Source of the DNA: Sphingomonas sp.
Lineage (GTDB): Bacteria; Pseudomonadota; Alphaproteobacteria; Sphingomonadales; Sphingomonadaceae
Length of the DNA stretch: 64,000 nucleotides
Assembly: GCF_024508665.1 (NCBI RefSeq)
Contig: NZ_JANINP010000007.1
Coordinates: forward strand, 1 to 64,000
Direction: 5' to 3'
A model generated the notes under the pieces. It was not told where the DNA came from. It ran no database searches and saw only the letters and a program-made list of their open reading frames with translations. Below, piece by piece: positions 8,480 through 17,422 of the stretch. The position numbers and the translations under genes were made by a program. The stretch's first letter is position 1, and every line of letters starts with the position of its first letter.

Positions 8480-11400
8480 ATGCGGAATATCAAGGTACGT
8501 ACTACCAAGAAGACCCTGGCGCTCGGCGTCGCCGGCGCGGCCCTCGCGGTCGGGCTGTCGGGCACGGCGCATGCGCAATGCGCAACCACGGGCGCGGCCG
8601 TCGATTGCACCGGCACGGTCACCGCGACCGACGTCAACACCGCAACAGCCGGTGTCGCCGGCAGTGATGTCACCGTCACGATCGGTACCGGCGCAACGGT
8701 TACCCAGCCCGGCGCGACCGTGTCGCCCGGCCAGCAGGGCAGCGTCGTGATCGACAATCGCGGGACGCTCGGCACGACCGCCAATCCCGTCGGCATCAGC
8801 TATTCGGGCAGCCCGACGCTCGCGACCAATCAGCTCACCATCACCAATTCCGGCATCGTCGCCGGCGGTATCTCAGTAGGCGGCGTCGGCGGCCCGATCT
8901 CGATCACCAGCAGCGGCGGCATCGCCGGAGCGGTCAGCGCGCAAGGTCGTGGCGATGTCACCATCGCGACCACCGGCACGGTCGGCACGCCGGGTACAAG
9001 CATGGTCTCGAGCGATCTGCGCTCGGTCGGCGCCTTCAGCATCGACTCGGTCGTCGACAGCACCAGCAACACCGACACGACCGGCGGCGTCACGACGACC
9101 ACCAATACGAACAGCCAGGATCTGGTCGGTGGGACCGGCTCGGTCTCAATCGGCGCGGGTGCCATGACCGGGACGGCGGCAGCCTATGGCATCACCGGCG
9201 CGACGGTCGATGTGGCGGGGGCGATCGGTGCCGACGACCAGGTCGCCGGAGCGGCGGCCGTGTCGCTGTTCGTGACTGGCCATCAGGCCTCGAGCACCAC
9301 GACGATCACCGACGGCACGACCAACGAAACCGATACGCATTACGAAACCGCGACCACGGGCGGCACGTCGGCGATCGATGTCCAGACGACCGGCAGCCTT
9401 TCCGGCAATGTCGCCGTCTATGGCCTGGGCGGCGCCTCGCTCAATGTCGACGGGACGATCGGTCTCGACGGCGGCAGCCTGACGAGCTCGGTTCAGTCCA
9501 GCGGCTACACCTATGCGCGTGACACCAAGTCGGTCAGCGCGCCCGGCACATCGCACTACGAGGAGACCTCTTCCTACGCCCGGACCGGCGGCAATGCCGA
9601 TGCGACGGTCGGCTCGACCGGCGTCGTCAATGGCAATCTCACGGTCCGCGCCGATGGCGATGCGACGCTCGCCAATGCCGGCACGATCGCGCGCAATGCG
9701 ACCGTTTCGGCCGAGCAATATGTCGGCGATGTCGATCACGCATATACGAGCGACTATAGCGCGACGACGACGGCGGACGGTGAAGTCGACGTCTCGACCA
9801 GCAGCGGACATGACCGCTACGACTTTGCCGGCGGCACCGCCAGCGCGACCAACGACGCGGGCGCGTCGATTGGCGCAATCAACGTGACCGGCCTGACCGC
9901 GGCGTCGCTCAGCAACGCCGGCACGATCGGCGGCAATGCCTCGGTTCGCTCGGGCAGCGTCAATGCGACGGCCAACGACTTCGCCAATTCCGACACCTTG
10001 ACCTATACCAATCTGTCGGGTGGCGGCACGGCCCTGACCAAACGCGTCATCGACAATAGCTCGAACAGCAGCACGGCCGCGCTCGGCGGCACCGCTTCGC
10101 TCGAAAACAAGACCGGCGGCCTGATCGACGGTTCGGCAAGCGTGAGCGGCTTGGCCGGAGCTGATGTCAGCAATGCCGGCCGCATCAATGGCAATGTGTC
10201 GCTCTCGGCAACCGGCAACGACACCACCAGCGGCTCGACCTACAACGCTGTCTATAATTACGACAGCACCGGTACCTTTACCGACAGCACAACCACCTCG
10301 GGCTCGACCAGCACGTCGAGCGCGACCGGCGGCGATGCGTCGTTCGGCAATGCCGGCATGGTGGTCGGCGGCGTCTCGGTCAACGCCAATGGCAATGCGA
10401 CCATCGCCAATTCGGGTCTCGTGACCGGCCAGACCTATGTCGCGACCTATGGGTCGAACGACCAGTCCGCCAACAGCCAGACCAATGGCTATGCGATTGC
10501 CGCCGACGGCACCCAGACTTCCACCTATGATGCAAGCTCGAGCAGCTCGAGCGCGATCACCGGTGGCGACATCACCGGCACCTATGCCGGCGTCAACGGC
10601 GCCTATCAATTCTCGCCGACCGGCGCGAGCGACGGCTCGGTGGCGCAATATGCGGCGGGTTCGAGCACGGCGACCGTGACGGGCACCATCATCGGCAATT
10701 TCACCGGCGATGCCGGCGGCGCGTCCAATGAGTCGAGCAGCACGGCCTCGTCGACCGACATCTACGTCCCGTCCGCAGGCACAACCCCGTCGACCGAAAG
10801 CTATGTCGGATCGAACGAGGCGGCGAGCAACACCACCTATAACGACGCTGCAAGCGTGCTGGCGGTGAATGGCGGGACGATCGTCGGGAGCGCGCAGCTC
10901 TACGCCAATGGCGATGCGACCGCCTCGCTTGGCAATGATGCGTCGATCGGTGGCAATCTGTCGGTGTCGACCAACGGCTTGTCGGGCTATGGTTCGACGA
11001 GCAGTTCAGCGTTCAACGACTCCTATGAAGGCGGTTCGCTGGTCGCCAGCGACTATCAGTCGCAGTCGAGCAGCAGCCAGACGGCCGGGACCGGCTCGGT
11101 CGCGGTTACGATCGGCAAGGCGACCGTCGGCGGCTCGGTGTCGCTGAACGGCGCCTCCGGCACCAACAGCTTCTCGCTCGCCGGCGACGGCGAAGTGGGT
11201 GGCTCGGTGTCGCTCAACAGCCTGTCGACGACAACGGCGACCGATTACTCGGACGTCTACTCCCTGGCCGGCGGCAGCTCGACCGAGACCGTGACCGGCA
11301 ATTCGAGCACCACCGGTACGGGTGGCGACGTCACCGCGACGGTGGCCGGCGTGGTCGGCAACACCCTCAACGGTGCCTATGCCAATGGCAGCTCGGGCGG

Positions 11401-14400
11401 GTCGGGCGACCTCTTCTTGCGGACCAATGCGGGCAATGCTTCGGCAACCGTCACGGGTCAGGTCGGCGACCAGATTTCGGTCGCAGCCTATGGCACTGAC
11501 ACTACCAACGGCTCGGTCACCGACTATGCCGATGGGTCGGTCAGCCGCTATGCGACGACCGCCAGCTCGACCGCGACCGGTGGTACCGCCACGCTCGCGA
11601 TCGACTCGGCTGACGGCCAGAATCCGGTCAATTTCGGCAACATCACGGTTGCCGGCCTGGCCGGCTCGACCGCGACCGTCTCGGGCGACAGCGTCGTGCT
11701 CGATCGTCCGGGCGGGGCATCCTTCTATGTCGGTCGGGTCGGCTACGACACCGTCTCGGCGAGCGAGGATCTCTATCCGGCGACCGGTCTCGCCAGCGGC
11801 ACCCGCTCCTATAGCGAAACGGCCGTCGGCGGCGCGTCGTCGCTCACCAATGACGGCCAGATCGGCTATGACGGCGGCGCCTCGTTCGGCGGGTCGAATG
11901 CCTATGTCGGCGTGTTCAGCGCGACCGATGCGGCGCTCACCAATACCGGCCGCATCTACGGGTCGGTTGGGGTTTCGGCCTATGCCGACGACTTCGCCAG
12001 CTCGACCAGCATCGTCAATCTCGGCGACGTGACGCGCGTCGATACCGTGACACGCACCTATTCGGTCACGGGCGGAACCGCGTCGTTGGTCAATAGCGGG
12101 CTCATCACCGGCAATAGCTGGCTGGCGGCGGGCACCGGAGCCATGACCAATAATGGCGTGGTGCGCGGCGACGCCTCGTTCGGCACGCGCTTCGACAATT
12201 ATGTCACGCGCTCGGTCGATACCGTGTCGCAGATCGGCGTCGAGAAGCTCTATGCTACGCAGCCGCTCATCGCCCAGACCTATACGTTCAACCAGAACGG
12301 CCTGTTGGGCGGCTCGGTCTATGTGAACGGTGCCTTCGGCTATATCGACGATGCCGACGGCAATCCGGTCAAGACCAGCGACATCAATGCGACGATCAAC
12401 CTCAACAATGGGTCGGTCACTGGCGGCGGTGTCTATGCTGAATATGACCAGGCGACCGGCGAACGCTACACGACCACCAATGTCAATCTGGTCGGCGGCG
12501 GCTATCTCGGCCTCGATGGGACCGGCGTGGCCGCGCTCGGTACGGCCTTTGCCGGCGTCGACCCGGCGATCGCCGCGGCAGGCGACCTGTCGGGTTATGA
12601 AGGCGGGGCGCGCGTGCTCGGGGTCAATACCCTGACCAAGTCCGGTGACGGGGTGTTCACCATCGTCGGCGCCGCCTACCAGCCGGTCAGCAACGTCAAT
12701 CCGGTTGCCGATTACACGCTCGATCTCGGTCAGTTCGAGATCCAGGGTGGCGAAGTGCAACTGGCGACGTCGGGCAACGAAACCTTCGGTATCCGTGGCG
12801 ATGTCCAGAATGATGCGAGCTTGGTCCTCGGGACGCGCGTCGTACTTCCCGCGCAGCAGTTCGGGTCGAACCTGACCAGCCTCGGGACCCAGGGTATCGA
12901 TGGTGTGGCGATCTACCAGAAGGGCAATTTCGTCCAGAATGCAGGCGGTAGCCTGACCGTCGGGATGATGCCGTCGCTGGTGCGCGTCGTGGATCCGTCG
13001 CTGAGCGGCGTCGTCCTTTCCAACGAACCGCTCGGCACCCAGCAGGTGGTGTTTGGCCAGGGCCTCTTCACCACGCCCGACAAGGCCTGGGGCTCGGCTT
13101 ATGCTGCGCTTGCTCCGAGCTCGTATACGCTGGATGGCAACCTGACGCTCAATGGCACGGTCAACCTGGTCACGCCGAAGGGCGGCCTGTTCCTGAACGG
13201 CCAGGCGCTCGACTTGTTCGATGTGTCGGGGACGGTGACGGAGAACGCGACCGTCGCAACGTCGTCGGCCAACAATTTCGTGACGTTCGACGTTGCGGAA
13301 AAGGCCAATGGCAGCCGCACGCTGGTTCAGGTGGTGGCGACCCGCAAGGGCTATGAAACCGCTGCGACCACGACCAATGCCAAGGCGGCCGGGACGGCGC
13401 TCACCAATGCGCTTCCGGGCGTGGTGTCGGCGCTCACCGCGGACGCCCAAGGCAACGGCACGTTCACCTCGGTCAACCAATATTCGCTGACCCAGGACTT
13501 GGCGACCGTCATGGCCGGCCTCGACAGCCAGCTGACGATGGCAGGCGCCAAGCAGGCGCTCACCGAACTGGCTGGCGGGTCCTATTATGGCTCGCTCGTC
13601 ACGCTCAAGACGACCGCGCCTTTCGTCGACGTGCTCAGCAGCCGCCGCCTGCCGGAAGGCGCCAAGGGCTTCAACTTCTGGCTGCAGCCGACCGGCGAAT
13701 TCGCTCGCACCAGCGGCGATTCGACGACCGGCGCCTCCAAGCTCTCCGCTGACAATTATGGCGGATCGCTCGGGTTCGGTGTGGCTACGGGAAGCGGCGA
13801 GTTCGGCCTTGGCTTCGGTTATGGCCGTACCAACAGCCACTCGGAGGACGGGCTCGCCCGGGCAACGGCGGACACCTACCTGCTCGGCCTTTATGGTCGC
13901 CAGGACTTCGGTCCGCTGACCATCGCGGGCGATCTGGTCTATGGCTGGAGCAACTGGGATGCCGATCGTGCGTTGCCGACGCTGTCGCGCAACACCAGCG
14001 CGACCTTCGACAGCAAGGAAGTCCGCGGCGATCTGCGCGCCGAATACGGCCTCCAGTTCGGTGCCGCCACAGTGGCGCCGTTCGGGCAGATCGAATTGCG
14101 CCACTACAAGTTCGACGGCTTCACCGAAGAAGGCGCCGGCGCGGTCGATCTGGTGGTCGACTCGACCAGCAAGACGGTCTTCACGCCGACCATCGGTGTG
14201 AAGCTCGGCACCGAATATCAGCTGTCGCAGACCAAGCTGCGGCCGGAGATTTCGGTGAGCTACAGCTTCATGGGCGACAACAACTCGTATCGCGACGTTG
14301 CCTATGCCGGCGCGCCGTCGAACAAGTTCCGGCTCCAGGGTGTCGATCCGAACGGCTATCTTACCCTCCAGGGTGGCGTGACCGCGGAGATTGGGACCAA

Positions 14401-14488
14401 GTCGAGCGCCTTCGTGCGGGGTACCTTCTCGACCAGCGGCGGCAATGATGTCGCCGGTGTTCGCGCGGGCGTCGTGATCGGCTTCTGA
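8480..14488 (+). CDS. Giant autotransporter (type Va), beta-helical passenger
   Basis: The ATG at 8480 follows GGGGGAA at ideal spacing; the frame is open further upstream but that part has no signal. The product is 2002 residues. Residues 1-31 are a signal peptide ending GTAHA. Residues from about 35 to 1700 are Gly/Ser/Thr/Asn-rich with hundreds of short repeats such as NAGTIGGN, ANSGLVTG and GGVSVNANGNATIAN, typical of a right-handed beta-helix adhesin. Residues from about 1720 onward are a classical autotransporter barrel (FNFWLQPTGEFARTSGD, later YGLQFGAATVAPFGQIE) ending in phenylalanine (RAGVVIGF). There is no visible protease triad in the passenger, so adhesion or self-association is more likely than enzymatic activity. 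A strong terminator follows 55 bp after the stop. Confidence 0.9.
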   Translation: MRNIKVRTTKKTLALGVAGAALAVGLSGTAHAQCATTGAAVDCTGTVTATDVNTATAGVAGSDVTVTIGTGATVTQPGATVSPGQQGSVVIDNRGTLGTTANPVGISYSGSPTLATNQLTITNSGIVAGGISVGGVGGPISITSSGGIAGAVSAQGRGDVTIATTGTVGTPGTSMVSSDLRSVGAFSIDSVVDSTSNTDTTGGVTTTTNTNSQDLVGGTGSVSIGAGAMTGTAAAYGITGATVDVAGAIGADDQVAGAAAVSLFVTGHQASSTTTITDGTTNETDTHYETATTGGTSAIDVQTTGSLSGNVAVYGLGGASLNVDGTIGLDGGSLTSSVQSSGYTYARDTKSVSAPGTSHYEETSSYARTGGNADATVGSTGVVNGNLTVRADGDATLANAGTIARNATVSAEQYVGDVDHAYTSDYSATTTADGEVDVSTSSGHDRYDFAGGTASATNDAGASIGAINVTGLTAASLSNAGTIGGNASVRSGSVNATANDFANSDTLTYTNLSGGGTALTKRVIDNSSNSSTAALGGTASLENKTGGLIDGSASVSGLAGADVSNAGRINGNVSLSATGNDTTSGSTYNAVYNYDSTGTFTDSTTTSGSTSTSSATGGDASFGNAGMVVGGVSVNANGNATIANSGLVTGQTYVATYGSNDQSANSQTNGYAIAADGTQTSTYDASSSSSSAITGGDITGTYAGVNGAYQFSPTGASDGSVAQYAAGSSTATVTGTIIGNFTGDAGGASNESSSTASSTDIYVPSAGTTPSTESYVGSNEAASNTTYNDAASVLAVNGGTIVGSAQLYANGDATASLGNDASIGGNLSVSTNGLSGYGSTSSSAFNDSYEGGSLVASDYQSQSSSSQTAGTGSVAVTIGKATVGGSVSLNGASGTNSFSLAGDGEVGGSVSLNSLSTTTATDYSDVYSLAGGSSTETVTGNSSTTGTGGDVTATVAGVVGNTLNGAYANGSSGGSGDLFLRTNAGNASATVTGQVGDQISVAAYGTDTTNGSVTDYADGSVSRYATTASSTATGGTATLAIDSADGQNPVNFGNITVAGLAGSTATVSGDSVVLDRPGGASFYVGRVGYDTVSASEDLYPATGLASGTRSYSETAVGGASSLTNDGQIGYDGGASFGGSNAYVGVFSATDAALTNTGRIYGSVGVSAYADDFASSTSIVNLGDVTRVDTVTRTYSVTGGTASLVNSGLITGNSWLAAGTGAMTNNGVVRGDASFGTRFDNYVTRSVDTVSQIGVEKLYATQPLIAQTYTFNQNGLLGGSVYVNGAFGYIDDADGNPVKTSDINATINLNNGSVTGGGVYAEYDQATGERYTTTNVNLVGGGYLGLDGTGVAALGTAFAGVDPAIAAAGDLSGYEGGARVLGVNTLTKSGDGVFTIVGAAYQPVSNVNPVADYTLDLGQFEIQGGEVQLATSGNETFGIRGDVQNDASLVLGTRVVLPAQQFGSNLTSLGTQGIDGVAIYQKGNFVQNAGGSLTVGMMPSLVRVVDPSLSGVVLSNEPLGTQQVVFGQGLFTTPDKAWGSAYAALAPSSYTLDGNLTLNGTVNLVTPKGGLFLNGQALDLFDVSGTVTENATVATSSANNFVTFDVAEKANGSRTLVQVVATRKGYETAATTTNAKAAGTALTNALPGVVSALTADAQGNGTFTSVNQYSLTQDLATVMAGLDSQLTMAGAKQALTELAGGSYYGSLVTLKTTAPFVDVLSSRRLPEGAKGFNFWLQPTGEFARTSGDSTTGASKLSADNYGGSLGFGVATGSGEFGLGFGYGRTNSHSEDGLARATADTYLLGLYGRQDFGPLTIAGDLVYGWSNWDADRALPTLSRNTSATFDSKEVRGDLRAEYGLQFGAATVAPFGQIELRHYKFDGFTEEGAGAVDLVVDSTSKTVFTPTIGVKLGTEYQLSQTKLRPEISVSYSFMGDNNSYRDVAYAGAPSNKFRLQGVDPNGYLTLQGGVTAEIGTKSSAFVRGTFSTSGGNDVAGVRAGVVIGF

Positions 14489-14543
14489 CGATACCCGCCG
14501 GGGCACCGCTCGGGTGTCCCGGCGGTCTGAGCGGTACCATCGA

Positions 14544-14579
14544 GGAGAGCCTGCCGACCGGCAGGCTCTCCTTTTTTTT
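14544..14579 (+). terminator. Strong intrinsic terminator of the autotransporter gene
   Basis: GGAGAGCCTGCCG (14544-14556) pairs perfectly with CGGCAGGCTCTCC (14559-14571), followed directly by eight T residues (14572-14579). It lies 55 bp after the autotransporter stop and is the clearest rho-independent terminator in the window. Confidence 0.95.
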
Positions 14580-14670
14580 GAGCGCCTTGGTGGCGACGGT
14601 CCTGCGCTTGGTCCGTTTGTTGGAACGCGTAGAAAGCTCGGCTGGCGGCCCCTATCGGGCAGGCCGATTG

Positions 14671-14706
14671 CCGCGCCGCGCGATTGGGTCGGATCGCGCG
14701 GCGCGG
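14671..14706. repeat. 13-bp GC hairpin, right copy of a flanking pair
   Basis: CCGCGCCGCGCGA (14671-14683) and TCGCGCGGCGCGG (14694-14706) are perfect arms around a 10-nt loop. The core CCGCGCCGCGCG is identical to the hairpin at 6399-6435, and loop size is nearly the same. Confidence 0.7.
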
Positions 14707-14747
14707 TCTTCAGAACAGGCGTGCCAGGAGGGAGGCAACGCTTGCTC

Positions 14748-15326
14748 CTAGGGCATAGGCAGCTGGTGGGTAGGGGTTTCCACCGGCCAGTAGCTAATGC
14801 TGGTTTCGGACAGGAGATGGCAGCGGACCCACCGCTCGACCCTGAGGGCAACTTGCTCATCGAGCCAGATCAGCGACCGTCGCCCGTCTTCGGGGTCGAG
14901 GGCCCGGTGGATGGCGCCGGCCTCGAGCAATTTGGTGATCCAGCGCAATGCCGTGGTCCAGGGCGCTTCCGCGGCGACGCAGGCCGCCGACACCGCGATC
15001 GGACGTCCCTCGATCCGGCAGACGAACAGGTCGAGGAGCAGGTCCCAAGCCGGATCGGCAAACCAGCTTCCCTCCAGTATCGACGTCCGCGCGCGGCGGC
15101 TCGCGAGATAGGTGCGAACGGCATTTGCCATGTCGTCCTGCGCTGCCCATCGCGGTGAGGGAGACGAGACCGCATCCGGGCGGGGCGTTGTCCGCATGCC
15201 CGGCGCGGCCCCGCCGCGGCAATGTTCAAGCGTTGCCAATGTGGCCCGCAATTGTTCGATCTTGCGATCGAGGGCGGTCGGATCCGTCGGTAGTTCGAGC
15301 AGCCAATCGAGCATCTGGATGGTCAT
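14748..15326 (-). CDS. Winged-helix (MarR-like) DNA-binding protein
   Basis: The product has 192 residues. The start is placed at ATG 15326, preceded by GGGGGA at about 6 nt. Residues 1-40 are a helical, possibly coiled lead (LDRKIEQLRATLATLEH). Residues about 90-165 show a winged-helix signature: WDLLLDLFVCRIEGRPIAVS, then TALRWITKLLEAGAIHRALD, then DGRRSLIWL. This matches small regulators common in sphingomonad genomes that carry only the DNA-binding domain. The gene overlaps the upstream membrane-protein gene by about 100 bp on the same strand, which suggests translational coupling or that the upstream stop is less certain. Its target is unknown; the neighbouring conjugation block starts 1.4 kb away on the other strand. 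Confidence 0.7.
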   Translation of the reverse strand: MTIQMLDWLLELPTDPTALDRKIEQLRATLATLEHCRGGAAPGMRTTPRPDAVSSPSPRWAAQDDMANAVRTYLASRRARTSILEGSWFADPAWDLLLDLFVCRIEGRPIAVSAACVAAEAPWTTALRWITKLLEAGAIHRALDPEDGRRSLIWLDEQVALRVERWVRCHLLSETSISYWPVETPTHQLPMP

Positions 15327-15747
15327 CGGCAATCCCCCGCCGACGGTCGATCACGACGCCGATAGCCAGCGTCATGGCCAAACCGAACGGCCAATAAGCG
15401 TGCAGGAGTGAAAATAGGGCCGGTACATATCCGGGCGCTGTCAACGCCATCGCCTGCGCGAGGACGGCGGTAAGCTGGAAACCCGCCAGCCAGACGGCGA
15501 TCCAGCGGTCGCTTTGAAGCGCAACGAGCGTGAAGGCCGCAACCGGCAACACGTCTAATGCGAGGAATGCAAGCGGCATCGGCCCCTTGTCGCCGCCGCC
15601 ACGAAAGATTGTGGGGGCAAGCGATGCCGTTACGATCAATGCTGCGAGAGCACTCCCGGCCCGACCGCCAAGGGCCACGCCGGCACCACAGGCTCCCAAG
15701 CCTAACATCCAGAAAACGGGCGCCGCAAGCATGTCTGCGACGCGCAT
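15226..15747 (-). CDS. Small integral membrane protein of unknown function
   Basis: This frame encodes about 173 residues with four to five hydrophobic stretches: MLAAPVFWMLGLGACGAGVA, then ALAALIVTASLAP, then LAFLALDVLPVAAFTLVALQ, then WLAGFQLTAVLAQAMAL, then PFGLAMTLAIGVVI. The C-terminal 35 residues are charged and overlap the next gene. The start ATG at 15747 follows a purine-rich AAAAGAG; GTG two codons earlier is possible. It overlaps the end of the preceding small gene by about 45 bp. I do not recognise a family with confidence; similar four-helix proteins accompany small winged-helix regulators in sphingomonads. Confidence 0.6.
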   Translation of the reverse strand: MRVADMLAAPVFWMLGLGACGAGVALGGRAGSALAALIVTASLAPTIFRGGGDKGPMPLAFLALDVLPVAAFTLVALQSDRWIAVWLAGFQLTAVLAQAMALTAPGYVPALFSLLHAYWPFGLAMTLAIGVVIDRRRGIADDHPDARLAARTTDGSDRPRSQDRTIAGHIGNA

Positions 15748-16124
15748 TGCCACGCTCTTTTCCGGGCATGTCTGGACAGCTCAGGCAAGCAGCGGCTCGA
15801 CACGATGTGCGCCGGTGAAGGCGTGAGGGCGCCGCCGGGACAGCCGGTTGCGACCTCGCGTTGATCGCTGCGGTCCTTGACCAGGGGCAGCCGGGTAATC
15901 AGCTGGCGCCGGTCCTCGCGACCCTCGACCAGCTTGCCGCCATGCGTGGCGATGCGCGAATGGAGATCCTGGGTGACGGCCAACGGAAGATCAGAACCGT
16001 CCGCGGTTTCGAGGACCGATGGTACCATCTGGACATGGGCGAGAAGTGCCTGATCGGTCGACTTGAGCGCGGCCTGGGTATCGGCGGCCACCACACGAAC
16101 ACTGTTTTCGGCAAGTCGATGCAT
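15702..16124 (-). CDS. Hypothetical soluble protein, 140 residues
   Basis: The start ATG at 16124 is supported by a GGGAGG ribosome site 5 nt upstream. The first 95 residues look like a genuine folded helical protein (HRLAENSVRVVAADTQAALK, HVQMVPSVLETADGSDLPLA, DLHSRIATHGGKLVEGREDR). The last 35 residues are Arg/Cys-rich, overlap the next gene and may not be native, so a frameshift near the end is possible. I do not recognise the family. It is the first gene of a three-gene minus-strand group with the membrane protein and winged-helix protein. Confidence 0.5.
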   Translation of the reverse strand: MHRLAENSVRVVAADTQAALKSTDQALLAHVQMVPSVLETADGSDLPLAVTQDLHSRIATHGGKLVEGREDRRQLITRLPLVKDRSDQREVATGCPGGALTPSPAHIVSSRCLPELSRHARKRAWQCASQTCLRRPFSGC

Positions 16125-16748
16125 AAATCCTCCCATGTGCGGGAAAAGCACCCTGGTGCTTCCCCGCGAGTTCGCCGGCGCCACTGTTCAGAGACCGACT
16201 GGCAGCCAGCTGCCGTTGCCGCCCGGTCACCGGCGTAGACCCTTGGCTTCGGTCATCCGCTGGACCCAGCGTGCCGGTCCGGCCGATGGCCGGCAAGCGT
16301 CGCCGCTTGACTAGTCAACGGCTGACTATCCAGGTGGCGAGGGCCAGCCGTGCGGTGCCGACAATCGAATATGTGGCCCGAGGCGCGCGCGCCTGGATAA
16401 CCGCCGTGAAAGCCCCGCTGTGGCACCGGCAGCGCGGCGGATGCGTCCCGCACTGGCGGGTTCGACCGATCCCTCGGGTTCTCAGCGTCGGTCTTCGGAG
16501 CTCGAAGCGGCCTGCAGATCGCGGCAATCCTGCATTAAGTGCCGTGCCATCCGGTCAGCTGCGGATGCGCGAAAGCGGCCTTTCGATGATGGCGCTTGGC
16601 GCCCGGCCGGCCTTCTTGCTTGCAACGGCTTCGCCGTCCTCCGCTCGGCGCTTCGGCCCAAGGGTGCACGCAAGCCGTCCGGTCGCCCGGGACATCGCCA
16701 TCGAGGCCGCAATCGGGCGGTCGCGATGACACTGACACGGAGGTTTTC
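16125..16748. promoter_or_regulatory. Divergent upstream region of the conjugation block with TGACTA sites
   Basis: About 620 bases without a convincing gene; plus-strand open frames here have no recognisable domain or ribosome site. It contains the 12-bp perfect palindrome TTGACTAGTCAA (16307-16318) followed 4 nt later by another TGACTA (16323-16328). Three half-sites so close together look like an operator for a repressor acting on the DUF736 promoter, the minus-strand group, or both. The binding protein is not identified. Confidence 0.4.
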
Positions 16749-17048
16749 ATGGCACAGATTGGCAGCTTCACTCGCGACGATGCCGGCGCATTTTCCGGCA
16801 CGATCCGGACCCTCACGCTCAACGTCAAGGCAGTGATCAAGCCGGTCACGGCGGAAAGCGACAAGGCGCCCGACTATCGCGTGACGGCAAGCGGCGGCGT
16901 CGAATTCGGGGCGGGATGGTCCAAATCGTCGCGCGAGGACAGGCCCTATGTCTCAATCAAGCTCGACGATCCTTCCTTTCCGGCGCCGATTTATGCGACG
17001 CTCGCCGAGGGCGAGGACGGCCAGCATGTCCTGATCTGGTCGCGCTGA
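16749..17048 (+). CDS. DUF736 family protein
   Basis: The 99-residue product begins [20 protein letters not shown], the hallmark of DUF736, with CGGAGG 7 nt before the ATG. The family is a small single-domain protein carried at the head of alphaproteobacterial conjugative elements; the [10 protein letters not shown] and PDYRV segments fit, and it ends [10 protein letters not shown]. No enzymatic motif is visible. It is the first gene of the conjugation block, followed by a GC hairpin at 17059. A role in element maintenance or regulation is inferred from context only. Confidence 0.85.
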   Translation: MAQIGSFTRDDAGAFSGTIRTLTLNVKAVIKPVTAESDKAPDYRVTASGGVEFGAGWSKSSREDRPYVSIKLDDPSFPAPIYATLAEGEDGQHVLIWSR

Positions 17049-17058
17049 CCCGCGCGAG

Positions 17059-17085
17059 GGCCGCGGCGCCGGGGGCGCCGCGGCC
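17059..17085 (+). terminator. GC hairpin after the DUF736 gene
   Basis: GGCCGCGGCGCC (17059-17070) and GGCGCCGCGGCC (17074-17085) form a perfect 12-bp stem with a GGG loop, 11 bp after the stop. No T-tract follows, so termination may be partial or rho-assisted. Confidence 0.6.
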
Positions 17086-17091
17086 TCAAGG

Positions 17092-17123
17092 GTGTCGAAA
17101 ACGCGCATCGCCGATTTCGACAC
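17092..17123. promoter_or_regulatory. Inverted repeat GTGTCGAAA / TTTCGACAC upstream of HTH gene
   Basis: Perfect 9-bp arms at 17092-17100 and 17115-17123, separated by 14 nt, lie 75 bp upstream of the small helix-turn-helix gene. Spacing and symmetry suit a dimeric operator, possibly autoregulation by that gene product; an RNA hairpin is the alternative. Confidence 0.45.
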
Positions 17124-17197
17124 TCTGCCGGACCCCGACCATCTGGCAACCAACTCCGACCGAGCGGCCTCACGCGCCGTCAACCGGACAGGCACCT

Positions 17198-17422
17198 ATG
17201 GCGGACGATGACATCCAGCGGGCCGAGCGCGCCAAACGCGGCAGCCCCTATCTCAACACGGCCCAGGCCGCCCATTATCTGGGCATTTCGGAGCGCTCCA
17301 TGCAGCGCATGCGTGCGCGCAACGAGGGTCCCGTTCCCCGACGCCATGCCCGCATGGTGCAATATCATATCGACGATCTCGATGCCTGGTCGCGCGCCAG
17401 AGCCGACGGGCGGCAGATATGA
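17198..17422 (+). CDS. Small helix-turn-helix (excisionase/AlpA-like) protein
   Basis: This 74-residue protein contains a MerR/excisionase-type helix-turn-helix: YLNTAQAAHYLGISERSMQR then RMRARNEGPVPRRHARMVQY. The end, DDLDAWSRARADG, is typical of such element-encoded regulators. It starts at ATG 17198, and its stop overlaps the start of the TraF-like gene (ATGA), so the two are translationally coupled. It probably binds element DNA as regulator or excision factor; the inverted repeat at 17092-17123 is a candidate site. Confidence 0.8.
   Translation: MADDDIQRAERAKRGSPYLNTAQAAHYLGISERSMQRMRARNEGPVPRRHARMVQYHIDDLDAWSRARADGRQI

Noticed and set aside
11006..14860. A 1284-codon open frame antisense to the autotransporter gene
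   Set aside because: It is Arg/Ala/Gly-rich, has no domain or ribosome site, and arises from the codon pattern of the repeat-rich GC-rich gene on the other strand.
16271..16836. Overlapping plus-strand frames upstream of DUF736
   Set aside because: Low-complexity Arg/Ala/Pro composition and no ribosome site or motif; treated as a regulatory region.
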